A stretch of 64,000 nucleotides of DNA from Xanthomonas massiliensis (GCF_900018785.1 NZ_FCOY01000007.1:557313-621312); one strand, 5' to 3'. Shown: positions 16,438-26,767, counted from the first letter of the stretch. The notes: a model not told the origin generated them from the sequence alone. Program-made: numbers and translations.

Positions 16438-17345
16438 GCGTGTGGGCCATCGGCGACCTGCAGGGGTGCTACGACGTCACCCAGCGGCTGCTGGAAAAGA
16501 TCCGCTTCGACCCGGCCGCCGACCGTCTGTGGTTCTGCGGCGACCTGGTCAACCGCGGCGGCCAGTCGCTGGAAACCCTGCGCCTGGTGCACTCGCTGCG
16601 CGAGCACTGCGAGGTGGTGCTGGGCAACCACGACCTGTCGCTGCTGGCCGTCGGCGCGCGCAGCGAGGAGGAGCAGCGCAAGGTCAACGCCGACCTGCTG
16701 CGCGTGGTCACCGCCCCCGACCGCGACGATCTGCTGGACTGGCTGCGCCTGCGCCCACTGGTGCAGGTGGACCGCGAGCTGGGCTGGATGATGGTGCACG
16801 CCGGCCTGGCGCCGAAGTGGACCACGCAGCTGGCCGAGAAGTACGCGCGCGAGGTCGAGCAGGTCCTGCACGGCAACAACTACCGCAAGCTGCTGCGCAA
16901 CATGTACGGCGACAAGCCGGTCTGGTCGCCGTCGCTGACCGGCCACGACCGCCTGCGCGCGATCATCAACTTCTTCACCCGGATGCGCTACTGCACCCCG
17001 CGCGGGCGCATCGGCATGGAGGACAAGGGCACCCCCGGCACCCAGGCGCAGGGCCTGTACCCGTGGTACGAGGTGCCCGGCCGGGTCGAGCGCGACCTCA
17101 AGCTGGTGTTCGGGCACTGGTCCGCGCTCGGCCTGACCATCACCCAGGGCGTGCACGGCATCGACACCGGCGCGGTCTGGGGCGGCAAGCTCACCGCGCT
17201 GCAACTGGACAGCGAGGACCTGCATGTCGTGCAGGTACCCGGCCTGGACGTGCCGGCACCACCGCCGCAGGCCCGACCGCCGCGCCGGCGCCCGCAACGG
17301 CGCAAGCAGGGCGGCAAGCCCGCGGCGGCGACCAGCGGCGACTGA
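16434..17345 (+). CDS. apaH: Symmetrical bis(5'-nucleosyl)-tetraphosphatase ApaH
   Basis: A 303-residue ApaH that splits diadenosine tetraphosphate into two ADP. The metallophosphatase motifs are in order: GDLQGCYD (8-15), FCGDLVNRGG (35-44), LGNHD (about 63-67), and the C-terminal GHW site (VFGHWSALG) before GVHGIDTGAVWGG. A basic Pro/Arg/Lys-rich tail of about 30 residues extends past the family core. The ATG at 16434 has GGGAGG 7 bases upstream and overlaps a short leader ORF. apaG, normally just upstream, is absent. Confidence 0.94.
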   Translation: MSVWAIGDLQGCYDVTQRLLEKIRFDPAADRLWFCGDLVNRGGQSLETLRLVHSLREHCEVVLGNHDLSLLAVGARSEEEQRKVNADLLRVVTAPDRDDLLDWLRLRPLVQVDRELGWMMVHAGLAPKWTTQLAEKYAREVEQVLHGNNYRKLLRNMYGDKPVWSPSLTGHDRLRAIINFFTRMRYCTPRGRIGMEDKGTPGTQAQGLYPWYEVPGRVERDLKLVFGHWSALGLTITQGVHGIDTGAVWGGKLTALQLDSEDLHVVQVPGLDVPAPPPQARPPRRRPQRRKQGGKPAAATSGD

Positions 17346-17348
17346 GGC

Positions 17349-17363
17349 GCCGCCCCAGGCGGC
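17349..17363. terminator. Short hairpin between convergent apaH and folA
   Basis: GCCGCC-CCA-GGCGGC in the 18-base gap between the two facing stop codons. Small, but placed to end transcription from both sides. Confidence 0.35.
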
Positions 17364-17867
17364 TCAGGCCGGCACGCGCCGGTGCAGCTCGACGAAGGCG
17401 AAGGCAAACGGATGGCGGGCATCGGCCGGATGCGCGCTGCGCGACGTCGCCTGCCACTGCCCGGCGGGCAATGGCGGGAAGAACGCGTCCGCGTCGGCCA
17501 GGATCGTGTCCACGCAGGTCAGGTGCAGTACCTCCGCCCGCGGCAACAGCAACGCGTAGACCTCGCCGCCGCCGATCACCCACAGCTCTCCGGCCCCGGC
17601 CGCGGCGGCCCGGGCGATGGCCGCCTCGGGCGAGGCCAGCGCCTCCATGCCGGCGAACGGCGCGCTGCCGGAACGGCTCAGCACCAGGTTCAGCCGCCCC
17701 GGCAGCGCGCGTCCGAGCGATTGCGCGGTCTTGCGCCCCATCAGCACCGGCTTGCCCAGGGTCAGCGCCTTGAAGTGCTTCAGGTCGTCCGGCAGGTGCC
17801 AGGGCAGAGCGTTGTCGCGGCCGATGGCGTGGCGGCGGTCCATCGCCGCGATCATCGACAGCCTCAT
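17364..17867 (-). CDS. folA: Dihydrofolate reductase
   Basis: A 167-residue DHFR reducing dihydrofolate to tetrahydrofolate with NADPH. Visible signatures are MIAAMDRRHAIGRDNALPWHLPDDLKHFK (the Met20-type loop with the substrate Asp at about residue 28), GKPVLMGRKTAQSLG, and VIGGGEVYALLLP for NADPH. It is the last gene of lgt-thyA-YcxB-like-folA. Its ATG overlaps the previous stop as ATGA, so it is translated from the same mRNA as thymidylate synthase, which produces its substrate. Confidence 0.95.
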   Translation of the reverse strand: MRLSMIAAMDRRHAIGRDNALPWHLPDDLKHFKALTLGKPVLMGRKTAQSLGRALPGRLNLVLSRSGSAPFAGMEALASPEAAIARAAAAGAGELWVIGGGEVYALLLPRAEVLHLTCVDTILADADAFFPPLPAGQWQATSRSAHPADARHPFAFAFVELHRRVPA

Positions 17868-18379
17868 CGCGATGCCCCGGCGTCGGCCCAGGCCGCCAGC
17901 AGCGGCGCCACATCCTCGCGCCCGGCCCAGCGATCGGGCAGGTACAGGTGGCGGCCGTCACGCCCGGCCACATAGACGAAACGACCGCGCCACACCCGCA
18001 CGACGTCGCCGCGCGCCTGCAGGCGCACGCCCTCCTCGTCGCCGGCGCCGAACACCAGCACGCCGTCGCGCAGTTCCAGCACCAGGTCCGGCATCGCCGC
18101 CTGGCCGGCCAGCGCGCGCCGCCGCCAGCGCCGGAACTCCACCACGGGCATGCCCGCCAGCACCGCGGCCAGCAGCACCAGCACCGCCACCGGCGCGGCC
18201 AGCAGCGGGCGCGCCGCCGGTTGCCACAGCAGGCAGGCGAGCCCGGCCCCGGCCAGCAGCAGCGCCGCCAGCAGCGGCCAGCGCTGGCGGCTGCGGAACG
18301 CCAGCCACTGCAGGTAGTGCCCGCGCAGGTAGGCCATGTCGCGCCGCAGGCGCACCGGCCCGGCCGCGGCCGCGCTCAC
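17864..18379 (-). CDS. Two-helix membrane protein, YcxB-like C-terminal domain
   Basis: A 171-residue protein with two adjacent hydrophobic helices (around [19 protein letters not shown] and [19 protein letters not shown]) and a soluble C-terminal part in which [13 protein letters not shown] and HLYLPDRW recall the YcxB-like domain. The GTG at 18379 overlaps the thyA stop (GTGA) and is the coupled start; an internal ATG at 18337 is the alternative. It lies between thyA and folA in one operon, with 4-bp overlaps at both ends. Function is unknown, and the YcxB match is by pattern only. Confidence 0.75.
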   Translation of the reverse strand: MSAAAAGPVRLRRDMAYLRGHYLQWLAFRSRQRWPLLAALLLAGAGLACLLWQPAARPLLAAPVAVLVLLAAVLAGMPVVEFRRWRRRALAGQAAMPDLVLELRDGVLVFGAGDEEGVRLQARGDVVRVWRGRFVYVAGRDGRHLYLPDRWAGREDVAPLLAAWADAGASR

Positions 18380-19170
18380 ACCGCCACCGGCGCCTTGATC
18401 GGCGGATGCGGGTCGTAGCCTTCGATGGCGATGTCGTCGTAGCGGAAGCCGAACACGTCCTTCACCGCCGGATTGAGCCTGAGCCGCGGCAGGGCACGGG
18501 GCGTGCGCGCGAGCTGCTCGCGCGCCTGCTCGACGTGGTTGGAATACAGGTGCGCGTCGCCGAGCGTGTGCACGAAATCGCCCACGCCCAGGCCGGTGGC
18601 CTGGGCCACCATGTGGGTCAGCAGCGCGTAGCTGGCGATGTTGAACGGCACGCCCAGGAAGATATCGCCGCTGCGCTGGTACAGCTGGCAGCTGAGCTTG
18701 CCGTCCACCACGTAGAACTGGAACAGCGCATGGCAGGGCATCAGCGCCATCGCCGGCAGGTCGCCGACGTTCCACGCGCTGACCACCAGCCGGCGCGAGT
18801 CGGGATTGCGCCGGATCTCCTCGACCACCCACCTGATCTGGTCGATCTCGCTGCCGTCGGCCGCCTGCCAGCGCCGCCACTGCTTGCCGTACACCGGGCC
18901 GAGCTCGCCGTCCGCGTCGGCCCACTCGTCCCAGATGCTGACCTTGTTGTCCTTCAGGTAGGCGATGTTGGTCTCGCCCTTCAGGAACCACAGCAGCTCG
19001 TGGATGATCGAGCGCAGGTGCAGCTTCTTGGTGGTGACCAGCGGGAAGCCTGCGTTGAGGTCGAAGCGCATCTGCCAGCCGAACACGCTGCGCGTGCCGG
19101 TGCCGGTGCGGTCGGACTTCTCGGTGCCGTGCTCGAGCACGTGCTGGAGCAACTGCAGGTACTGCTTCAT
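18376..19170 (-). CDS. thyA: Thymidylate synthase ThyA
   Basis: A 264-residue ThyA that methylates dUMP to dTMP, oxidising methylene-THF to DHF. Markers are the [12 protein letters not shown] loop with the phosphate Arg, [11 protein letters not shown], the catalytic cysteine in [13 protein letters not shown] (about residue 146), [19 protein letters not shown], and HLYSNH near the end. The length is that of the E. coli enzyme. The start overlaps the lgt stop by ATGA. Coupling with folA downstream suits recycling of DHF. Confidence 0.96.
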   Translation of the reverse strand: MKQYLQLLQHVLEHGTEKSDRTGTGTRSVFGWQMRFDLNAGFPLVTTKKLHLRSIIHELLWFLKGETNIAYLKDNKVSIWDEWADADGELGPVYGKQWRRWQAADGSEIDQIRWVVEEIRRNPDSRRLVVSAWNVGDLPAMALMPCHALFQFYVVDGKLSCQLYQRSGDIFLGVPFNIASYALLTHMVAQATGLGVGDFVHTLGDAHLYSNHVEQAREQLARTPRALPRLRLNPAVKDVFGFRYDDIAIEGYDPHPPIKAPVAV

Positions 19171-20075
19171 GGCCTGGCCTCCGCCGGCGGCGGCACCGGC
19201 TGCAGGATGGGGGCGCGGCGCGAGAGCGCCAGCAGCACCAGGCCGAGGACGACCAGCGGCAGGCTCAGCACCTGGCCGCGGGTCAGCCAGCCGAAGGCCA
19301 CGTAGACGCCGTTGTCGGGCATGCGCACGAACTCGATGCAGAAGCGGAAGATGCCGTACAGCAGCGCGAACAGGCCGGAGACCGCATAGCGCCGGCGCGG
19401 CTTCATCGAGAACGTCCACAGCACCGCGAACATCACCACGCCTTCCAGGAAGGCCTCGTAGAGCTGGGAGGGATGGCGCGCGTAGCGATCCAGCAGGCCG
19501 GCGGCGTACTGCTGGTGGATCTGCGCGGCCGACAGCAGCTGTTCCATGGCCGGCTGGCCGGCGGGCACGTCCGACAGCGGCGCGCGCGGGAAGATCACGC
19601 CCCAGCCGGCTCCGGTGAACTTGCCCCACAACTCGCCGCCGACGAAGTTGCCGACCCGGCCCAGCCCCAGGCCCAGCGGCACCAGCGGGGCGACGAAATC
19701 GACCACGTCGAAGAAGTGCTGGCCGTGCCGGCGCGTCCACCACGCCACCGCCACCAGTACGCCGACCAGGCCGCCGTGGAAGCTCATCCCGCCTTCCCAG
19801 ACCTTGAACAGGACCAGCGGGTTGTGCAGGAAATCGCCCAGCGCATAGAACAGCATGTAGCCGATGCGCCCGCCCAGCACCACGCCGAGCATCGAATAGA
19901 ACAGCAGGTCGGAGAAGCCGTCCTGGGTCACGCCCGGCAGGCGCCCGGCCCGTACCCGCAGCCGCCCCAGCCACCAGGCGGTGACGAAGGCCAGCAGGTA
20001 CATCAGGCCGTACCAATGCACCTGGACCGGACCGAGCGAGAAGGCGATGGGATCGATCTGGTGCAGGTAGATCAT
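19167..20075 (-). CDS. lgt: Prolipoprotein diacylglyceryl transferase Lgt
   Basis: A 302-residue inner-membrane enzyme that transfers diacylglyceryl from phosphatidylglycerol to the lipobox cysteine of prolipoproteins. It has seven or so membrane helices. The conserved loops are [10 protein letters not shown] and the Lgt signature [15 protein letters not shown], with [12 protein letters not shown] and the C-terminal [11 protein letters not shown] also typical. It is the first gene of the lgt-thyA-YcxB-folA operon. The ~70 bases upstream hold no other gene. Confidence 0.95.
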   Translation of the reverse strand: MIYLHQIDPIAFSLGPVQVHWYGLMYLLAFVTAWWLGRLRVRAGRLPGVTQDGFSDLLFYSMLGVVLGGRIGYMLFYALGDFLHNPLVLFKVWEGGMSFHGGLVGVLVAVAWWTRRHGQHFFDVVDFVAPLVPLGLGLGRVGNFVGGELWGKFTGAGWGVIFPRAPLSDVPAGQPAMEQLLSAAQIHQQYAAGLLDRYARHPSQLYEAFLEGVVMFAVLWTFSMKPRRRYAVSGLFALLYGIFRFCIEFVRMPDNGVYVAFGWLTRGQVLSLPLVVLGLVLLALSRRAPILQPVPPPAEARP

Positions 20076-20148
20076 GGGCGCAGCGGGAACCCGCAGGGGA
20101 GAGGCCGCCTATTCTGCCATCCGCGTCCGCGCACCGGCCGAACCGCGT

Positions 20149-20640
20149 TCAACCGAGCAGTTGCGGCCGGTCCGGCAGGGCGTCGCGCGGATGGCCCTCT
20201 TCCGGCGGCGGGAAGTGCTCGGCCAGCAGCGCCGAGACCGCGGCCACGCCGTCCAGCGCGGCCTGCTCGGCCTGCCCCTGGCGCAGCAGCGCCTCCATGT
20301 GCCGGCAGATCGCCTGCCAGCGCGCCGCCTCCACCCGCGTTGCGGCGCCGCGGTCGGCCACGATCTCGATGGCGTGGTCGGCCAGCAGCAGGTAGATCAG
20401 CACGCCGTTGTTGTGCTCGGTGTCCCAGGTGCCCAGCCGGGCAAAGGCCTGCAGCGCGCGTTCGCGCGGGGTGGTCCGGCGCCACAGCGCCGACGGCGGC
20501 AGGTCCTGCTCGATGGCCAGCATCACCTGGCCGCCGTGGGTCCGCTCGCCGGCGGCGATCGCCGCGGCGATGCGGTCCATGGCCGCCGGCGGGAACAGCC
20601 TGCGGGCCGAAGGCGAGAACACATGGCGCCACCAGCGCAT
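20149..20640 (-). CDS. TPM-domain protein (second TPM gene of the lemA locus)
   Basis: A TPM phosphatase-like domain of about 163 residues when started at the ATG at 20640: MRWWRHVFSPSARRLF, then GERTHGGQVMLAIEQDLP and the GVLIYLLLADHAIEIVADRG core. Related bacteria carry lemA followed by a large signal-peptide TPM protein and then this small one. The ATG overlaps, as TGATG, the stop that the larger gene would use in its ancestral frame. In the sequence as given the two are in one frame because of a shift in a run of seven G, so a single 453-residue product (20149-21510) would be read. See the entry at 20640-21510. Confidence 0.75.
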   Translation of the reverse strand: MRWWRHVFSPSARRLFPPAAMDRIAAAIAAGERTHGGQVMLAIEQDLPPSALWRRTTPRERALQAFARLGTWDTEHNNGVLIYLLLADHAIEIVADRGAATRVEAARWQAICRHMEALLRQGQAEQAALDGVAAVSALLAEHFPPPEEGHPRDALPDRPQLLG

Positions 20641-21510
20641 CACCAGCTCCCCGAGGCGCCGCCGCCTCCGCTGCTGCCACCGCCGCCGGACCAGCCACCA
20701 CCCCCACCGCAAGCCCCCCCAGCCGCCGCGGTTGACGAAGTTGCCCAGCGAGATGCCGAGCAGGCCGTAGAACAGGCCGAACACGGCGGCGAGCCCGGCC
20801 ACCGGCAGCAGCGAGGAGAACAGCCAGGCGACGACGCCGGCCGCCCCGCCGGTGAACAGGCTGCGCAGCGGCCGCGGGGCGCGGCCGAAGATGCCGCGCA
20901 CGACGCTGGCGGCGATGAAGGCGGCGAACAGGGCGAAGATCCAGTCCGGGCTGCGATCGCCCTGGCGGGCCGGGTTGCTGGCGACCGGTGCCGGCAACGC
21001 CTCCTCGCCATCGACCAGCTTGACCAGCACCGCGGTGGCGTCGACGACGCCGCCGGCATAGTCGCCCTGGCGGAAGTGCGGGACCAGGTATTCCTGGATC
21101 ACGCGGTTGGCGATGGCGTCGGGGATCGCCCCCTCCAGCCCGTAGCCGGGCTGGATGCGCACGCGGCGGTCGTCCTTGGCCACCACCAGCAGCACGCCGT
21201 CGTCCACGCCCTTGCGCCCCAGCTTCCACTGGTCGTAGACGCGCTGGGTGTACTGCTCGATGGTCTCCGGCTGGGTGCTGGGCACGATCAGCACCTGCAG
21301 CTGGCTGCCCTTGCGCTGCTGCAGGTCCTGCGCCTGCTGCACCAGCTGCTGCTTCTGCGCCGCATCGAGGGTGCCGGTGGTGTCCACCACTGGCGAGTCG
21401 AGCGCGGGGATCGCCGCCAGCGACTGCGCCAGCGCGGCCAGCGGCAGCACGGCCAGCAGCAGCGCCAGCAGCCCCCACTGGCGCCGACGCGACGCGCGCA
21501 CGGGACTCAT
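20640..21510 (-). CDS. Signal-peptide TPM-domain protein (YgcG type), frameshifted near the C-terminus
   Basis: A YgcG-like protein: N-terminal signal peptide (to ~LAALAQ), a TPM domain (about 40-165, with VVDTTGTLDAAQKQQL, GVLLVVAKDDRRVRIQPGYGLEG and VPHFRQGDYAGGVVDA), then one or two membrane helices and a Gly-rich tail. The family tail is a run of Gly with WSGGGGSSGGGGASGSW and a stop. Here that tail is encoded in a neighbouring frame ending at 20640, while the frame carrying the TPM domain leaves it at the G7 tract (20714-20720) and runs through into the next TPM gene. Removing one G would restore the normal ending. Either an assembly or sequencing error, or a real slippage site. Confidence 0.7.
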
Positions 21511-21541
21511 GCCCTCGCCCGGGAGGCCATCGCCACGGGGC

Positions 21542-22165
21542 TCAGTTCGTCGGTGCCGGCTGCGGCGCCGCCGGCTGCGGGGCCGGGCTGCCGAAATCGA
21601 CCGTCGGCGCCTGCGAGACCTGGGCCTCGTTGGCGACGCTGAAGTTCGGCTTCTCCTTGGCGCCGGTGACTTTGGCGGTGAGCACCTGCGGGAACTGGCG
21701 GATGTAGGTGTTGTAGTCCTGCACCGACTGGATGTAGCGGCCGCGCGCCACGGTGATGCGGTTCTCGGTGCCCTCCAGCTGCGCCTGCAGGTCGCGGAAG
21801 GACTGGTCGGCCTTCAGCTGCGGGTAGTTCTCGCTGACCACCAGCAGCCGCTGCAGCGCGCTGCCGAGCTCGCCCTGCGCCTGCTGGAACTGCTGCAGCG
21901 AGCCGGCATCCTCGGCGTTGACCTGGATCTGGCCCACGCGCGAGCGCGCCTCGGTGACCTGGGTCAGCACCTGCTGCTCGTGCTGGGCGTAGCCCTTGAC
22001 CGTGTTGACCAGGTTGGGGATCAGGTCGTAGCGGCGCTGGTACTGGTTGAGGACTTCCGACCAGGCCGCCTTGGTCGCCTCGTCCTTCTGCTGGATGGTG
22101 TTGTAGCCGCAGCCGCCCAGCAGCGAGGCGAGCAGGACGAGGATCAGGGAACGCGACAGGCGCAT
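21542..22165 (-). CDS. lemA: LemA family lipoprotein
   Basis: A 207-residue LemA protein with a lipoprotein signal (LLASLLGGC, lipidated Cys near residue 19) followed by the helical LemA fold: GYNTIQQKDEATKAAWSEVLNQYQRRYDLIPNLVNTVKGYA is the family hallmark. A Pro/Ala tail ends the protein. The ATG at 22165 is chosen over one 36 bases upstream because it begins the signal peptide and has GGAG upstream. It is the first gene of a lemA-TPM-TPM operon (31-bp gap), a conserved trio of unknown envelope function. Confidence 0.9.
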   Translation of the reverse strand: MRLSRSLILVLLASLLGGCGYNTIQQKDEATKAAWSEVLNQYQRRYDLIPNLVNTVKGYAQHEQQVLTQVTEARSRVGQIQVNAEDAGSLQQFQQAQGELGSALQRLLVVSENYPQLKADQSFRDLQAQLEGTENRITVARGRYIQSVQDYNTYIRQFPQVLTAKVTGAKEKPNFSVANEAQVSQAPTVDFGSPAPQPAAPQPAPTN

Positions 22166-22246
22166 GGCGTGACTCCGCACGTGGATACCGGCGGCAAGCA
22201 TGCCACGGGGCGGGTCACGTTGGCACTCACGCCACGCGGCGGGGCG

Positions 22247-22993
22247 TCATTGCTCCGGCCCGGCGATGCCGCGCGCCTCGGCGCGACGGCGCATCAGCAG
22301 GTTGAGCACCTCCACCAGCACCGAGAAGCCCATCGCCGTGTAGATGTAGGCCTTGGCGACGTGAATGTCGAAGCCATCCAGCACCAGCACCACGCCGATC
22401 AGCAGGATGAAGGCCAGCGCCAGCATCTTCACCGTCGGGTTGTGGTCGATGAATTCGCCCAGCGGGTTGGCGGCCAGCAGCATCACCGCCACCGCCAGCA
22501 GGATCGCGGCGACCATCACCGGGATGTGGTCGGCGATGCCGACCGCGGTGATCACCGAGTCCAGCGAGAACACGATGTCCATCACCGCGATCTGCGCGAT
22601 CACCAGGCCGAACACCGCGGTGGTGCGGCCGGCGCCGGGATCGGCCTCCTCGCCGCCATTGATCAGCTCGCGGATCTCGCTCACGCCCTTCACCAGCAGG
22701 AAGCCGCCGCCGACGATCAGCACCAGGTCGCGCACCGAGATGCCCATCGCGCCGATGTGGAACAGGTCGCGCTGCATGTGCGCCAGGTAGGCCAGCGACA
22801 CCAGCAGCGCGATGCGCGTGCAGCAGGCCACGGCGATGCCCAGGCGCCGCGCCAGCGGCCGGCGCGGCTCGGGCAGCTTGCTCACCGCGATCGAGATGAA
22901 CACCAGGTTGTCCACGCCCAGCACGATCTCCAGTGCCGACAGGGTGAACAGGGTGATCCAGACTTGGGGATCGGCCAGGAATTCAAGGGACAT
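22247..22993 (-). CDS. TerC-family integral membrane protein
   Basis: A 248-residue TerC/YgdQ/YoaE-type membrane protein with about seven helices. The family signature is present: LEIVLGVDNLVFISIAVSKLP near the N-terminus and the mirrored FSLDSVITAVGIADHIPV in the second half, each carrying the buried Asp. TerC relatives are linked to manganese efflux or metallation of exported proteins in several bacteria; the ion here is not indicated. It stands alone, 43 bases before dgkA on the same strand, and may share its transcript. Confidence 0.88.
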   Translation of the reverse strand: MSLEFLADPQVWITLFTLSALEIVLGVDNLVFISIAVSKLPEPRRPLARRLGIAVACCTRIALLVSLAYLAHMQRDLFHIGAMGISVRDLVLIVGGGFLLVKGVSEIRELINGGEEADPGAGRTTAVFGLVIAQIAVMDIVFSLDSVITAVGIADHIPVMVAAILLAVAVMLLAANPLGEFIDHNPTVKMLALAFILLIGVVLVLDGFDIHVAKAYIYTAMGFSVLVEVLNLLMRRRAEARGIAGPEQ

Positions 22994-23035
22994 CGCGGTT
23001 GTGGACCTCGCAAAGGGAAAGGGGGGAGCGCACGG

Positions 23036-23416
23036 TCACAGCCGGGGCGCGACCACGATCAGCCCCCAGCACAGCGCCACGTTGAGCAGCAGCACGAACA
23101 CCGCGGCCGAGCCCATGTCCTTGGCGCGGCCGGCCAGCTCGTTCCATTCGGCGCCGTAGCGCTCGATCAGTGCCTCGATGGCGGAATTGACCAGTTCCAT
23201 GGCCAGCACCAGCAGCACCGGGCCGGCCAGCAGCACCTTCTCCACCGGACCGTGCCCCAGCCACAGGCCCAGCGGGACCAGCACCACCGCCAGGCACGCC
23301 TCCAGGCGGAAGGAGGATTCGTGCCGCCAGGCCGCGCGCAGGCCCTGCCACGACCAGCGCGTGGCCATCAGCAGGCGTTGCGGGCCGCGCGGGAGATTGC
23401 CGATCTTGTCAGCCAT
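23036..23416 (-). CDS. dgkA: Diacylglycerol kinase DgkA
   Basis: A 126-residue trimeric membrane kinase that phosphorylates diacylglycerol, recycling it from lipid and membrane-derived glucan synthesis. It has three transmembrane helices and the family motif LAMELVNSAIEALIER, followed by RAKDMGSAAVF, both in the active site. The N-terminal amphipathic helix includes WQGLRAAWRHESSFR. Length matches E. coli DgkA (about 120). Confidence 0.93.
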   Translation of the reverse strand: MADKIGNLPRGPQRLLMATRWSWQGLRAAWRHESSFRLEACLAVVLVPLGLWLGHGPVEKVLLAGPVLLVLAMELVNSAIEALIERYGAEWNELAGRAKDMGSAAVFVLLLNVALCWGLIVVAPRL

Positions 23417-23563
23417 GCCGGCCCCCGCAGGCGCAGGCGCCGACCAGACGGCCGGGAGGATTCATCGCGGGGACGAAGGAGGCGTGGAGTGCGCATTTTG
23501 CCATATCGGCCCGTTCCACGCCCCGCGCTACCATTTCGGCCCTGCCCAACGCGTATCGCCGCC

Positions 23564-24262
23564 ATGTCCCGGTTCCTGCTGCTGCTCGCCTGCCTGCTCG
23601 TGCTGCCCGCCGGCGCCGCCGTGCCGCTACCGGATCCCACCCAGGTCTCCAACGGCGGCTGGGAGGCGGACATGCAGCGCTTCGCCGCGCTCGACGCCGC
23701 CACGCCGCCACCGCGGCATGCGCTGCTGTTCGTCGGCAGCTCCTCGATCCGGTTCTGGGACACGCTGGCCACCGACTTCCCGGACTGGCCGGTGATCAAC
23801 CGCGGCTTCGGCGGCTCGCAGGTACGCGACGCCACCGCATACGCCGGCCGCATCGTGGTGCCCTACCGCCCGCGCGCGATCGTGTTCTACGCCGGCGACA
23901 ACGACATCGAGGCCGGCCGCAGCCCGGAGCAGGTGCGCGATGACGTGCATGCCTTCGTGGTGCGCGTGCGCCGCGACCTGCCGCGGGTGCCGGTGTTCTA
24001 CCTGTCGATCAAGCCGAGCCCGTCGCGGCAGGCGCTGTGGCCGCGGATGGCGCAGGCCAACGCGCTGGTGCGCGCCGACCTGGAACGGCTGGACGACGTG
24101 CACTACGTGGACGTGGCCACGCCGATGCTCGGTGCCGACGGCCTGCCGCGGCCGGCGCTGTTCCGCGCCGACCGGCTGCACATGCAGCCCGCCGGCTACG
24201 CGCTGTGGACCCGGGCCCTGGCGCCGGCGCTGCATGCACGGCTGGACGCGGCCGCCCGCTGA
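23564..24262 (+). CDS. Exported SGNH/GDSL-type hydrolase
   Basis: A 232-residue secreted or periplasmic SGNH hydrolase. A signal peptide (LLLLACLLVLPAGAA) precedes block I, FVGSSSIRFW, with the nucleophile serine. The block II glycine (NRGFGGSQ), block III FYAGDNDIEAG (with N replacing the usual GxND pattern as GDND), and block V with the catalytic DRLHMQPAGY pair are all seen. It resembles platelet-activating-factor acetylhydrolase-like SGNH esterases. The substrate is unknown. It is divergent from dgkA and followed by the VOC gene 58 bases downstream. Confidence 0.88.
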   Translation: MSRFLLLLACLLVLPAGAAVPLPDPTQVSNGGWEADMQRFAALDAATPPPRHALLFVGSSSIRFWDTLATDFPDWPVINRGFGGSQVRDATAYAGRIVVPYRPRAIVFYAGDNDIEAGRSPEQVRDDVHAFVVRVRRDLPRVPVFYLSIKPSPSRQALWPRMAQANALVRADLERLDDVHYVDVATPMLGADGLPRPALFRADRLHMQPAGYALWTRALAPALHARLDAAAR

Positions 24263-24320
24263 CGCGACCGTAACCCCGGCGGTGCTATCCCCGGTGCCGA
24301 CAGCCACCGAGGAGGACGCC

Positions 24321-24797
24321 ATGACCGCCACGCCGCGCCCGGTACCCGAGGGCTTCCACAGCATCACGCCCTACCTGGTCGTCGACGGCGCCGCCGCCGC
24401 GATCGACTTCTACCGCGAGGCCTTCGGCGCCGAGGAGCTGATGCGCCTGCCGATGGGCGAGAAGCTCGGCCATGCCGAGATCCGCATCGGCGACAGCATC
24501 GTCATGCTGTCCGACGAATGGCCGGAGATGGAGCTGCTCGCGCCCCCGCACCGCGGCGGCGCCACCTCCAGCTGCGTGCTCTACGTGGCCGACGTCGATG
24601 CCGCCTTCGCCCGCGCGCTGCAGGCCGGCGCCCGCGCCGAGCGCGCGGTGGAGACCCAGTTCTGGGGCGATCGCACCGGCACCGTGGTCGATCCGTTCGG
24701 CCACCGCTGGTCGCTGGCCACGCACGTGGAGGACGTGCCGGACGACGAGATGCGCCAGCGCATGCAGGCCTGGAGCGCGGCCGCCGAGGTCAGCTGA
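24321..24797 (+). CDS. VOC-family (glyoxalase/bleomycin resistance-like) protein
   Basis: A 158-residue protein with two VOC beta-alpha-beta-beta-beta modules: the first holds SITPYLVVDGAAAAIDFYREAFGAEE and the second VLYVADVDAAFARALQAGA ending in DRTGTVVDPFGHRWSLATH. This is the PhnB/YdfO-like subgroup, often annotated as glyoxalase-like. Conserved His/Glu metal ligands are not complete, so catalysis is uncertain. A GGAGGA ribosome site sets the ATG. It converges on the ABC permease gene with only 21 bases between stop codons. Confidence 0.88.
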   Translation: MTATPRPVPEGFHSITPYLVVDGAAAAIDFYREAFGAEELMRLPMGEKLGHAEIRIGDSIVMLSDEWPEMELLAPPHRGGATSSCVLYVADVDAAFARALQAGARAERAVETQFWGDRTGTVVDPFGHRWSLATHVEDVPDDEMRQRMQAWSAAAEVS

Positions 24798-24818
24798 CCC
24801 CGGCGCGCCGCGCCCGGC

Positions 24819-26056
24819 TCACTGCTGGCGCAGCGCCTCGATCGGGTCGAGCTGGCTGGCCTTGCGCGCCGGGTAGTAGCCGAAGAACAGGCCGGTGGCC
24901 ACCGAGAAGCCGGCCGCCAGCGACACCACCTTCCAGTTCAGCGCCACCGGCAGCGATCCGAACCGGCTGGCCAGCAGCGCGCCGGCCACACCGATGGCGA
25001 TGCCGATGGCGCCGCCGCCCAGCGAGATCAGCATCGCCTCGGCCAGGAACTGGCGGCGGATGTCGCCCGGGCCGGCGCCCACGGCCATGCGCAGGCCGAT
25101 CTCGCGGATGCGCTCGGTCACCGACACCAGCATGATGTTCATGATGCCGATGCCGCCGACGATCAGCGAGATCGTCGCCACCGCCCCGAGCAGCCAGGAC
25201 ATCAGCCGCGTGGTCTCGTTGCGGGTGGAGACGATCTGGGCGATGTTGCGCACGCTGAAGTCGTCCTCGGCGCCGGGCTTGATGCGGTGGCGCTGGCGCA
25301 GCAGCGATTCCACCTCGCCCTGCACGTAGTCCAGGTCCTTGGCGTCGGCCACGGTCAGGCTGACCTGCATCACCGCCCCCGGCGGCAATCCGGCGATGCC
25401 CATCAGGCGCCCGCGCCCGGTCTCCAGCGGCACCAGGACCACGTCGTCCTGGTCCTGGCCGAAGCTGCCCGGCCCCTTGGGCTTGAGCGTGCCGACCACC
25501 TCGAACGGCACCCGCCCCAGGCGTACCGTCTGGCCGACGCCGCTGTCGTCGCCGAACAGGGTCTTGCGCACGGTGTCGCCGAGCACGACCTTCTTGGCCG
25601 CCGTGCCGTAGTCCTGGGTGTCGAAGCCCTGGCCCTGGTCCAGCGTCCAGCTGTTGATGGCGAAGAAGTCCGGCTGCACGCCCTGCCAGCTGGTGGAGGC
25701 GTTGTTCTCGGCATACACGGCCTGCACGCTGCCGCGCAGCAGCCCGGCCACGTACTGCACCTCCGGGATCTGCTCGCGGATCGCCGCCACGTCGCCCTCG
25801 CGCAGGGTGAAGAAGCTGGCCGCGCTCTGCCGCGCGCCGCCGCCGCCCGGCCCGCGCCCGGCACCGGGCATGATGTCCAGGCGCTGCGCGCCGAGGCCGG
25901 ACATCTGCTTGTCGATCTGCGCCTGGGTGCCCTGCCCGACCGAGACCATCACGATCACCGCGGCGATGCCGATGATCACGCCCAGCGAGGTCAGCGCGCT
26001 GCGCATCCAGTTGCCGCGCAGCGAGTACAGCGCGGTGCGCAGGATGTCGGCGAAGG

Positions 26057-26060
<4 letters not shown>
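24819..26060 (-). CDS. MacB-like ABC transporter permease
   Basis: A 413-residue permease with the MacB core: one N-terminal helix, a large periplasmic domain (about 45-275) and three C-terminal helices (FtsX domain with GGIGIMNIMLVSVTERIREIGLRMAVGA, typical of macrolide exporters). It lacks the ATPase domain that MacB carries in one chain; that domain is encoded by the gene upstream. With the adaptor at 26764 it would form a tripartite efflux pump needing an outer-membrane channel not found here. A stretch of glycines (GPGGGGARQ) in the periplasmic part is unusual. The ATG overlaps the ATPase stop (ATGA). Confidence 0.9.

Positions 26061-26763
<703 letters not shown>

Positions 26764-26767
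<4 letters not shown>

Noticed and set aside
20149-21510. A genuine single-gene 453-residue double-TPM protein
   Set aside because: The normal Gly-rich ending and stop of the first gene, and the ATG of the second, are preserved in the neighbouring frame around a G7 tract, so a frameshift is the simpler reading; kept as a finding instead.
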